A stretch of DNA of 20,222 bases from Lachnospiraceae bacterium (GTDB taxonomy: Bacteria > Bacillota > Clostridia > Lachnospirales > Lachnospiraceae), in contig JAILIO010000188.1 of NCBI GenBank assembly GCA_024695225.1, positions 1 to 20,222 on the forward strand. The letters run 5' to 3'. Position 1 is the first letter of the stretch; each line of letters starts with the position of its first letter. Shown piece after piece: positions 1-6,536 of the stretch. Both the position numbers and the translations under genes were made by a program. The notes under the pieces are model-generated. The model worked only from the letters and a program-made list of their open reading frames with translations. It was not told the DNA's origin and made no database searches.

Positions 1-327
1 CCTGAACTGGGATGCAGGGAAGAACAGTACCGCCGGGAAGCGGAGGAATTCTTCAAAAAGATAAAGGGCGTGGAAAAAGAGATAGAGACCGAAGACCCGG
101 TGTCTCCCTACGAGGAAGTGCTCCGGGGATTCTCAGATGAATGCAGGGGCAAAGGCATATCTCCGGCTCCGGGAAGCGACGGGAGAAAGAGCCTTCTCAT
201 ATCAAACGCCATATATCTGTCATCCTGGGAGGGCCGAAGCGTCCGGATCCCTGTTCCGGGAACACAGGAAGAAAAAGACTTCGAGCGACTCTTTGAAAAA
301 CACCTGAATGAAAAAAGGGGAAAATAA
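1..327 (+). CDS. Gfo/Idh/MocA-like oxidoreductase, C-terminal part (5' truncated by window)
   Basis: The reading frame is open from base 1 to the TAA at 325-327, so this is the last 108 residues of a longer gene. An ATG at 70 lies inside the frame but has no good ribosome binding site and should not be taken as the start. The stretch SDGRKSLLISNAIYLSSWEG followed by a short basic/proline segment (RSVRIPVPG) resembles the end of Gfo/Idh/MocA-family NAD(P)-dependent sugar or cyclitol dehydrogenases, where a helix of the form DGR-SL-.-NAIY-SSW precedes the C-terminus. The nucleotide-binding domain and the catalytic EKP-type motif lie upstream of the window, so neither the substrate nor the exact family can be decided here. 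The gene runs towards the minus-strand tRNA genes, with only 12 bp between them. Confidence 0.6.
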   Translation, partial: PELGCREEQYRREAEEFFKKIKGVEKEIETEDPVSPYEEVLRGFSDECRGKGISPAPGSDGRKSLLISNAIYLSSWEGRSVRIPVPGTQEEKDFERLFEKHLNEKRGK

Positions 328-339
328 AAGAATAAAGAT

Positions 340-423
340 TGCAGAAGGTGGGACTTGAACCCACACGATGTTGCCACCACAGGCACCTGAAGCCTGCGCG
401 TCTGCCAATTCCGCCACTTCTGC
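340..423 (-). tRNA. tRNA-Leu (anticodon CAG)
   Basis: On the minus strand a class II tRNA folds completely. It has a 7-bp acceptor stem GCAGAAG/CTTCTGC, a D arm with GCG/CGC, an anticodon stem CAGGC/GCCTG around the loop TTCAGGT (anticodon CAG, reads CUG), a long variable arm TGGTG-GCAA-CATCG and a T arm GTGGG-TTCAAGT-CCCAC. The discriminator base is A at 340. The CCA end is not encoded, so it must be added by nucleotidyltransferase. It is the second gene of a two-tRNA unit behind the AAG gene. The sequence after it is a T-rich tract without a clear hairpin. Confidence 0.96.
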
Positions 424-438
424 GAGATCATATTTTAC

Positions 439-470
439 AACAGCGGTCCCAATGATCCGGGTCCGCTGTT
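439..470 (-). other. Stem-loop in the spacer between the two tRNA-Leu genes
   Basis: The 50-nt spacer between the two tRNAs contains an inverted repeat: an 8-bp outer stem (AACAGCGG with CCGCTGTT), one T-T mismatch, then 3 G-C pairs closing an 8-nt loop. No T run follows it on the minus strand, so it does not look like an intrinsic terminator. It would sit in the precursor RNA between the two tRNAs and may guide or delay processing; that role is inference. Confidence 0.55.
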
Positions 471-473
471 CTT

Positions 474-557
474 TGCGGAAGATGAGACTTGAACTCACAC
501 GGTGTTTCCACCACAAGATCCTTAGTCTTGCTCGTCTGCCAATTCCGACACTTCCGC
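474..557 (-). tRNA. tRNA-Leu (anticodon AAG)
   Basis: A complete class II tRNA on the minus strand: acceptor stem GCGGAAG/CTTCCGC, D arm with TCG/CGA, anticodon stem CAAGA/TCTTG around the loop CTAAGGA, variable arm GGTG-GAAA-CACC, T arm GTGAG-TTCAAGT-CTCAT and discriminator A. CCA is not encoded. With T33 fixed, the anticodon reads AAG, i.e. A at wobble position 34, where most bacteria use GAG or UAG for CUN leucine codons. A34 would be expected to be deaminated to inosine by TadA or a relative so that CUU, CUC and CUA can be read. It is the promoter-proximal gene of the pair, with about 20 nt of leader. Confidence 0.94.
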
Positions 558-583
558 ATGCGTCTTTTTGAAACGCAAAAAGA

Positions 584-612
584 ATAATACTCTCTGTTGA
601 AAAAATTGTCAA
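584..612 (-). promoter_or_regulatory. Promoter for the tRNA-Leu pair
   Basis: On the minus strand TTGACA (607-612) is followed after exactly 17 bp by TATTAT (584-589), a near-consensus vegetative sigma promoter. The predicted start near 577 leaves a leader of about 20 nt before the first tRNA. That leader can form a 5-bp hairpin, TGCGT/ACGCA. An 8-bp inverted repeat (TCTTTTTG / CAAAAAGA, 563-583) lies immediately downstream of the -10 element and spans the start point. Confidence 0.82.
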
Positions 613-621
613 CCTTTGGTT

Positions 622-649
622 TTGACTTTTGTTGTCAATATCATATAAT
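622..649 (+). promoter_or_regulatory. Promoter for yfhO-nrdG
   Basis: TTGACT (622-627) and TATAAT (644-649) are 16 bp apart. The expected transcription start is about 656-657, at or next to the ATG of the yfhO gene. The -35 box lies only 9 bp from the -35 box of the divergent tRNA promoter. Confidence 0.72.
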
Positions 650-656
650 TTTCTCC

Positions 657-3440
657 ATGGGCTTAGTTGAAAGAATAAAAGAGAAGATAGAGAAGGTGCC
701 GCTGCCCCTGCTGTCAGCGCTTATCTGCGCTGCCGCCACAATTGCGGGATTTGCCATCGTCCGGGTATATCCTTTCGGGGAAAACACGGTGATCACAGGG
801 GATCTCTATTCCCAGTATATGCCGTTCATCGTCTACCTGAAGAGGCTGCTGTCCGGAGATGGGAGCCTGTTTTACACTGCCCAGGCAGGGCTTGGGGAAG
901 CCATGCTGCCAACCTTTGCCTACTATCTTTCAAGCCCTTTAAATCTTCTTGTGATATTTTTTCCTGTTTCCCGGCTTACGGAATTCTTTTTCCTGCTGAT
1001 AGTGATCAAGATAGCACTCAGCGGCGCTTCCTGCTCCTATGCCCTTCGAAGGCTCACCGGAGCGGGGTATGGCATCTGCCTTGCAGGGTCAGTCATGTAC
1101 GCTCTGTCCATGTATGTCACAGCCTATTCCTGGAATATAATGTGGATGGACATAATCGCCCTTATGCCCCTTGTCATCACGTCTCTCAACAGGATGCTGG
1201 AGGGAAAAGGTTCTTTTCCGTATATCCTGCTGACAGCCTTCTCCTTCTATCTCAATTTCTACCTGACATATATGGTTCTGATCTTCGTGTTTATGTGGTT
1301 CATCATGAAATGCGCAGAAGACAGGGCCTCATTTAAAACTGTCATAAGGGCCGGAGGGGGCCTGATAATAAAGACCTGTCTCTCCTTTGCCCTGGTGGGA
1401 TGGCTTATGGTGCCCACGGTGATGCATCTCGCCCTGACACCGGCGGGGGGTGACACATACCAGGGAGCAGGGATGAACAGCCATCTTCTCGCGGAATTTT
1501 CAAGGATGATGTTCGGGATGAATCCCGCTGTCCTGAATGAGAATCTGGTGAATATCTATTCCGGAGTCCTTACACTTCTGAGCCTGATCCTGTTCTTCAG
1601 GCTGAAGGATGTGTCTGTAAGGCTTAAGGCCGGCGTATTTGCATTCCTTGTATTCCTGCTGCTCTCATTCTCTCTCAGAGATGTGATGCTGTTCTGGAAT
1701 TTCTTTCATTATCCCGTGGGTCTGCCCTACAGAAACGCCTTTATTTTCGTGTTCCTGAACGTGCTGCTGTTCTGCGTGTGCATGAAGCATATCGAAAGCT
1801 TTAATGCCGGAGACATCGCTTCCGCTGCTGCTGTGGTGGGGATATATGTCCTGTGGGCCGATGCCACCGAACTTGAGGGGCTCTCATTTACATCGGTGTA
1901 TTTGACTATGGCCCTTGTGATCGTGTATGCGATGCTGCTTTATATGGGTACGAAACGAGAGACAGTCAGGTATCTTCTCATACTGTGTGTTCTTGGGGAG
2001 GCGGTGATATCCTGCTTTGGGGTCAGGCTTAATATGCTGGCTTCCGGGTATCTGACTGTCAGAAGCGAATACATAGAGGATGAGTATCACAGTCTCATGA
2101 TAGAGGCGGTTAAATATGTGAATTCCAGGGACCCCGGCGGATTTTTCAGGATGCAGGATTCCGAGAGGTTCACGAATATGGACGGCATGTTCTACAATTT
2201 CAATTCCACTGCGGTTTTTTCTTCCACCCATTACAGGGATACCATTGAGACCATGCGAAACCTGGGCATGTCCACAGGGGCCAATTCCCAGTTTGAGACT
2301 TGTTTCATGCCTGCCCTGGGCAGTCTTCTCGGTGTCAGATATTACCTGACCCCATCCAACATGGACGAGGACCGAAAGGACCTGGTATTCTTCTCATCCG
2401 TTCTGGACGGCAAGGGGAGGGTGAACATATACAGGAACGATCACGCTCTGCCTCCGGTTTTTGCCTGTAGCAGTGAGACAAAAGATTACGAGAGCGTGCA
2501 GTACGATCCTGTCACATGCCAGAATGATCTCTTTTCAAAGATGACAGGAAACCCGGAGAAGGTACTGGAGCCAAACGTGATAAAGCCGGAACCCACACAT
2601 CCTATGCAGACCTACGATGTGGATACAGGGGTGTCTTTCACCATACCCGAGGGCAATGCAAAGCAGACCACAGGTGTGCTCAACTGTACGGTGTCCAAAC
2701 CCGGACAGGTGTTTATTTACATCGACTGTATAGACAGTGAGTCCATCCTTGTGAATTCCGAGGGGAGGACATTTATGCCTGACCCCGGTGAGGCGGGGTT
2801 CACGGACCTGGGAAAGCTTAAAAAGGGGGCAGAGATAAAGGTCACCGTAAACTCAGGGGCGGAAGGGGTCACAGGCAATATATATGCCGTTACCATGAAT
2901 GAGGACGTGCTTTTTGAAGACCTTCTGAAACTGAAGAAGAGCGGGCTCCACGCCATGGATTTCAGGGATACATCCCTTTCGGGGGTGGCGGAGGTCCCGG
3001 AGAACAGTATCATGCTGACCACTTTTTCCTATGACAGGGGATGGTACGTATATGTGGACGGGAAAAGGGTCCCCACCTACAGTGTGGATTCATCCCTGCT
3101 GGCCTTTGACATCCCCTCGGGGGAACACAGTATAGAGATGTATTTCATCCCTGTGGGATTCAGGCCCGGCATACTTCTGACCTTTGCGGCAGTGCTGATC
3201 TGCGTCCTTGCCGTGTACAGAAAGAAGCTTGGAAAGGTAAAAGCAGAAGGAACTGCAAATTTGGAGAAGGCGGAGGAGATAGTCCCGGCATCCCCGGAAG
3301 AGACAGTGGTAAAGCCATCCGCGGAAGAGACAGTGGTCGTGAAATCTGCAGAAGAGACAGTGGTCGTGAAATCCGCAGAGAAGGCGGAGGCTGGAGTAGT
3401 GGCGGGTACCGGGCTCATTACGGAAACTGAAGAGGAGTGA
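657..3440 (+). CDS. YfhO-family multipass membrane protein
   Basis: This large membrane protein (927 aa from ATG 657) carries YfhO-family hallmarks. A short basic N-terminus is followed by a first membrane helix, then YPFG and GDLYSQYMPF (Asp near residue 49), a glycine-rich GLGEAMLPTFAYYLSSPLNL segment and about a dozen hydrophobic spans in the first half. A long extracellular domain follows, then a last helix (GILLTFAAVLICVLAVY) and a charged tail. Studied YfhO relatives in Bacillus and Listeria act in glycosylation of teichoic acids with lipid-linked sugars; that role here is inference. The frame extends upstream to TTG 597, but the promoter at 622-649 lies downstream of that codon, which favours ATG 657, with almost no leader. 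The tail holds three 9-residue EETVV repeats. nrdG follows directly. Confidence 0.88.
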   Translation: MGLVERIKEKIEKVPLPLLSALICAAATIAGFAIVRVYPFGENTVITGDLYSQYMPFIVYLKRLLSGDGSLFYTAQAGLGEAMLPTFAYYLSSPLNLLVIFFPVSRLTEFFFLLIVIKIALSGASCSYALRRLTGAGYGICLAGSVMYALSMYVTAYSWNIMWMDIIALMPLVITSLNRMLEGKGSFPYILLTAFSFYLNFYLTYMVLIFVFMWFIMKCAEDRASFKTVIRAGGGLIIKTCLSFALVGWLMVPTVMHLALTPAGGDTYQGAGMNSHLLAEFSRMMFGMNPAVLNENLVNIYSGVLTLLSLILFFRLKDVSVRLKAGVFAFLVFLLLSFSLRDVMLFWNFFHYPVGLPYRNAFIFVFLNVLLFCVCMKHIESFNAGDIASAAAVVGIYVLWADATELEGLSFTSVYLTMALVIVYAMLLYMGTKRETVRYLLILCVLGEAVISCFGVRLNMLASGYLTVRSEYIEDEYHSLMIEAVKYVNSRDPGGFFRMQDSERFTNMDGMFYNFNSTAVFSSTHYRDTIETMRNLGMSTGANSQFETCFMPALGSLLGVRYYLTPSNMDEDRKDLVFFSSVLDGKGRVNIYRNDHALPPVFACSSETKDYESVQYDPVTCQNDLFSKMTGNPEKVLEPNVIKPEPTHPMQTYDVDTGVSFTIPEGNAKQTTGVLNCTVSKPGQVFIYIDCIDSESILVNSEGRTFMPDPGEAGFTDLGKLKKGAEIKVTVNSGAEGVTGNIYAVTMNEDVLFEDLLKLKKSGLHAMDFRDTSLSGVAEVPENSIMLTTFSYDRGWYVYVDGKRVPTYSVDSSLLAFDIPSGEHSIEMYFIPVGFRPGILLTFAAVLICVLAVYRKKLGKVKAEGTANLEKAEEIVPASPEETVVKPSAEETVVVKSAEETVVVKSAEKAEAGVVAGTGLITETEEE
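3297..3377 (+). repeat. Three 27-bp tandem repeats in the yfhO 3' end
   Basis: Three head-to-tail 27-bp units (3297-3323, 3324-3350, 3351-3377) each start with GAAGAGACAGTGGT. Units 2 and 3 differ at one base; unit 1 is more diverged in its second half. They encode EETVVKPSA, EETVVVKSA and EETVVVKSA, in frame, in the predicted cytoplasmic tail after the last membrane helix. Near-identity of units 2 and 3 suggests recent copying, so copy number may vary between strains. Confidence 0.9.
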
Positions 3441-3444
3441 TATC

Positions 3445-3972
3445 GTGAACATTTGCGCTGTTAAATATCTGGATATAGCAAACGGTCCCGGGTGCAGGAC
3501 CTGTGTTTTTGTAAGCGGCTGCAGGAACAGGTGCCCGGGGTGCTTTCAGCCTGAGACCTGGGATTTTTCTGCGGGAGAGCCCTGCACTGAAGAATATATG
3601 AACAGGATCCTGGACTCCCTGGAACCCGACTATGTGGCAGGGATCACCATCCTTGGCGGGGACCCCATGGAGGAGGAAAACCAGCCCGGGGTTTTTGAGA
3701 TACTGGACAGGGTGAAAAATAAATACCCCAAAAAGAATGTATGGATCTACACCGGATATATCCTTGACAGGGATCTTAAGTCCGGTGGCAGGAAATACAC
3801 GGAATATACGGACAGGATACTGAAACTCACAGACGTACTGGTGGACGGCCCCTTTGTGCTGGATCTTAAGGATATAACCCTGAAATTCCGCGGCTCCTCC
3901 AATCAGAGACTCATAGACATGAAAAAAACTCTTGAAACAGGGGAAATTGTTTTGACTTTTACTGATATGTGA
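3445..3972 (+). CDS. nrdG: Anaerobic ribonucleoside-triphosphate reductase activating protein
   Basis: NrdG is a radical S-adenosylmethionine enzyme that places the glycyl radical on the class III ribonucleotide reductase NrdD, allowing dNTP synthesis without oxygen. The 175-aa length is usual. The [4Fe-4S] motif is SGCRNRCPGCF (Cys26, Cys30, Cys33), followed by the family signature QPETWDF. Later come GGDPMEEENQ, a WIYTGY motif and the C-terminal VLVDGPF and FRGSSNQRLID segments, all typical of NrdG. The start is GTG with AGGAG 7 nt upstream, overlapping the yfhO stop, so the two genes are probably co-transcribed. The partner nrdD is not in this window. The last codons of the gene contain the -35 box and spacer of the argH promoter. 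Confidence 0.93.
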   Translation: MNICAVKYLDIANGPGCRTCVFVSGCRNRCPGCFQPETWDFSAGEPCTEEYMNRILDSLEPDYVAGITILGGDPMEEENQPGVFEILDRVKNKYPKKNVWIYTGYILDRDLKSGGRKYTEYTDRILKLTDVLVDGPFVLDLKDITLKFRGSSNQRLIDMKKTLETGEIVLTFTDM

Positions 3973-3980
3973 CATAAAAT
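3952..3980 (+). promoter_or_regulatory. Promoter for the argH cluster
   Basis: TTGACT (3952-3957), a 17-bp spacer and TAAAAT (3975-3980) form a good vegetative promoter. Its -35 box and most of its spacer lie inside the 3' end of nrdG. The expected start near 3987 gives a leader of about 47 nt. A 7-bp inverted repeat (TTCGGTT 3986-3992 / AACCGGA 4008-4014, one G-U pair) would form at the very 5' end of that RNA. The box shares TTTTGACTTTT with the yfhO promoter. Confidence 0.7.
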
Positions 3981-4033
3981 TAAATTTCGGTTTGAGTAAT
4001 CGAGGATAACCGGATGTAATTTTCGGAGGTAAT

Positions 4034-5455
4034 ATGGAAAAACTGTGGGGTGGCAGATTTGAAGGAGCTCTTGACAGCGCCGCAGCGGCGTTTCAGGACT
4101 CCATCGGTTTCGACAGGAGACTGTACAGAGAGGACATAAGGGGAAGCATCGCCCATGCGGGGATGCTTTCAAAGTGCGGCATCATAACGGAGGAGGAGGG
4201 GGAAACCCTGATCCGGGCCCTCTCTGAACTTCTGAAAGACATGGATGAAGACAGGATAAGTCCTGACGACAGCTTTGAGGACATCCACAGTTTTGTGGAG
4301 AGCACTCTGGTGGACAGGATAGGAGAAACCGGGAAAAAACTCCACACCGGCAGGAGCAGGAACGACCAGGTGGCCCTGGACGTGCGCATGTATGTGAGAC
4401 ACAGGGCTGCTGTTATGGACAGGGCGCTCTTTGAACTTGAGCAGACCTACGGGAAGATCATCAGGGAAAATAAAGACACTGCCATGCCGGGCTTTACCCA
4501 CATGCAGAAGGCTCAGCCCGTAACCCTTTCCCATCACGTGGCGGCTTATTTTGAGATGATCAGGCGTGACAGATCGAGGATCCGCGACATCTACGAGAGA
4601 CTGAATGAATGTCCTCTTGGGGCGGGAGCCCTGGCGGGTACCACCTATCCGCTGGACAGGGAGATGACAGCCCGGGAGCTTGGCTTTTACAGGCCAACTG
4701 CAAACTCCATGGATTCGGTTTCAGACAGGGATTACGTGATCGAATATATCTCCGCCCTGTCCATCGTGATGACGCACCTTTCCAGGAGCTGTGAGGAGAT
4801 CATAACCTGGAATTCAAATGAATACGGATTTGTGACAGTGTCCGATTCTTTTTCCACAGGGTCCAGCATAATGCCACAGAAGAAGAATCCGGATATAGCC
4901 GAACTGGTCCGGGGGAAGACAGGGCGAGTTTACGGAGACCTTATTTCCATGCTGACCGTGATGAAGGGGATACCTCTGGCCTACGACAAGGATATGCAGG
5001 AGGACAAGGAAACCCTCTTTGATGCGGACGATACCGCCTATGCCTGTGTCAGGATGTACACCGGCATGTTCGGGACCCTCACATTCAACAGGGAAAGGAT
5101 GAGGAAGAGCTGCGAAAACGGCTTTACCAACGCCACGGATGCGGCGGATTATCTGGTGGTGAAGGGGATGCCCTTCAGGGATGCCCACCGGGTGATAGGT
5201 GAGATCGTAAGGTACTGTATAGAAAAGGGAAAAGCCCTCTCGGATCTTTCCATGGATGAATGGAAAGGTTTTTCCGGTCTTTTCTCAGAGGACATATACG
5301 ACAGTGTCAGCATAGAGACGTGTATAAGCAGGAGAAATACCTGCGGCGCTCCGGGAGTGAGCGCTATGGATGAGTTCATAAAGGGCATGGATGCATACCT
5401 GGATGAGGGATGCATCTGTGAACCTGACATATACGGAGGGAAAACAGATGGATAA
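4034..5455 (+). CDS. argH: Argininosuccinate lyase
   Basis: ArgH splits argininosuccinate into arginine and fumarate, the last step of arginine synthesis, as a cytosolic homotetramer. The 473-aa length is normal for the fumarase/aspartase superfamily. The N-terminus MEKLWGGRFEGALD is typical. HTGRSRNDQVALD (about 104-116) and GFTHMQKAQPV (His156) supply active-site residues. GSSIMPQKKNPD (276-287) is the superfamily signature loop carrying the catalytic serine. The ATG is preceded by GGAGG with 4 nt spacing, and a promoter lies just upstream. argG is not adjacent. The 3' end overlaps asd by 8 nt, which suggests coupled translation of two amino-acid pathways. Confidence 0.97.
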   Translation: MEKLWGGRFEGALDSAAAAFQDSIGFDRRLYREDIRGSIAHAGMLSKCGIITEEEGETLIRALSELLKDMDEDRISPDDSFEDIHSFVESTLVDRIGETGKKLHTGRSRNDQVALDVRMYVRHRAAVMDRALFELEQTYGKIIRENKDTAMPGFTHMQKAQPVTLSHHVAAYFEMIRRDRSRIRDIYERLNECPLGAGALAGTTYPLDREMTARELGFYRPTANSMDSVSDRDYVIEYISALSIVMTHLSRSCEEIITWNSNEYGFVTVSDSFSTGSSIMPQKKNPDIAELVRGKTGRVYGDLISMLTVMKGIPLAYDKDMQEDKETLFDADDTAYACVRMYTGMFGTLTFNRERMRKSCENGFTNATDAADYLVVKGMPFRDAHRVIGEIVRYCIEKGKALSDLSMDEWKGFSGLFSEDIYDSVSIETCISRRNTCGAPGVSAMDEFIKGMDAYLDEGCICEPDIYGGKTDG

Positions 5456-6533
5456 GAAACTGAAGTGTGCAGTGCTTGGCGGAACCGGTATGGTGGGACA
5501 GAGATTCATAAAGATCCTGTCGGAACACCCCTGGTTTGAGGTGGCTGTTATAGCCGCATCCCCCAGATCCGCCGGAAAAAAGTATGAGGAAGCCGTGTCC
5601 GGAAGATGGAAGATGGACACTCCCATACCCGATGCGGTAAAGGATATGGTGATATGCGATGTCACGGATGTGGAAAAGGTGTCCTCTCAGGTCGATTTCT
5701 GCTTTTCCGCTGTGGACATGTCCGCAGATGAGATAAGGGCCATAGAAGAGAAATATGCAAAGACAGAGACTCCTGTGGTGTCCAATAACAGCGCCCACAG
5801 ATGGACTCCCGATGTGCCCATGGTCATCCCGGAGATCAATCCCGGCCATTTTGATGTCATCGAGTTTCAGAAGAAGAGGCTTGGCACGAAGAGAGGGTTT
5901 ATCGCGGTGAAGCCCAACTGTTCCATACAGAGTTACACCCCGGCCCTTACGGCATGGATGGAGTATGAGCCCATAGAGATGGTCGCGACCACCTATCAGG
6001 CCATATCCGGAGCCGGCAAGACTTTCAAGGACTGGCCCCAGATGGAGGGCAATGTGATCCCCTTCATAAAGAATGAAGAGGAAAAGAGTGAAAAAGAACC
6101 CCTGAGGATATGGGGACATATAGAGAACGGCGTGATCGTGCCTGCAGAATCTCCCCTCATCACCACCCAGTGCATAAGGGTGCCGGTGCTTTACGGTCAC
6201 ACAGCCGCGGCCTTTGTGAAGTTCAGAAAGAAGGTCTCCAAGGAAGAACTTATAGAGAAACTTGAGAACTACAGTGGAATGCCCCAGGAAAAGAAGCTTC
6301 CCAGCGCACCCGAGCATTTCATCAGGTATATGCAGGAAGACGACAGACCCCAGGTGGCCCTGGATGTGGACTATGGCAACGGAATGGGCGTTTCCATAGG
6401 AAGGCTCAGGGAAGACACGGTTTATGACTGGAAATTTGTAGGACTTTCACACAATACCATGAGAGGAGCAGCCGGCGGAGCCGTGGAGTGTGCAGAAGCG
6501 CTCACTGCACTTGGCTACATAACCGGAAAATAA
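5448..6533 (+). CDS. asd: Aspartate-semialdehyde dehydrogenase (archaeal/fungal-type)
   Basis: Asd reduces aspartyl phosphate to aspartate semialdehyde with NADPH, the branch point for lysine/diaminopimelate, threonine and methionine. The N-terminal LGGTGMVGQRF is the nucleotide-binding loop. KPNCSIQSY (Cys158) holds the catalytic cysteine. NNSAHRWTPDVPMVIPEINP and the C-terminal GNGMGVSIGRLR fit the archaeal/fungal-type subgroup rather than the E. coli type. The frame is open from 5391, but ATG 5448 is preferred because GGAGGG lies 7 nt upstream and homologues begin near MDKKLKCAVLGG; this gives 361 aa. It overlaps the argH end by 8 nt and ends 3 nt before the next gene. Confidence 0.94.
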   Translation: MDKKLKCAVLGGTGMVGQRFIKILSEHPWFEVAVIAASPRSAGKKYEEAVSGRWKMDTPIPDAVKDMVICDVTDVEKVSSQVDFCFSAVDMSADEIRAIEEKYAKTETPVVSNNSAHRWTPDVPMVIPEINPGHFDVIEFQKKRLGTKRGFIAVKPNCSIQSYTPALTAWMEYEPIEMVATTYQAISGAGKTFKDWPQMEGNVIPFIKNEEEKSEKEPLRIWGHIENGVIVPAESPLITTQCIRVPVLYGHTAAAFVKFRKKVSKEELIEKLENYSGMPQEKKLPSAPEHFIRYMQEDDRPQVALDVDYGNGMGVSIGRLREDTVYDWKFVGLSHNTMRGAAGGAVECAEALTALGYITGK

Positions 6534-6536
6534 GAC

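Noticed and set aside
220..612. Minus-strand open frame across the tRNA genes (about 130 codons)
   Set aside because: It reads through both tRNA-Leu genes and the promoter region; the frame is a by-product of structured RNA sequence.
597..656. Upstream extension of yfhO to a TTG at 597 (20 more residues)
   Set aside because: It overlaps the tRNA promoter, has no ribosome binding site, and the predicted yfhO promoter lies inside it. The extra residues do not resemble a YfhO N-terminus.
3418..3975. Long minus-strand open frame opposite nrdG
   Set aside because: The + frame has all NrdG motifs and a good start; the minus frame shows no recognisable domain. Other long minus-strand frames (for example 5376-6317 and 18927-19805) are shadows of asd and mreB for the same reason.
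5391..5447. Earlier ATG start for asd at 5391
   Set aside because: It would overlap argH by 65 nt without a ribosome binding site, while ATG 5448 has GGAGGG at good spacing and the usual N-terminus.
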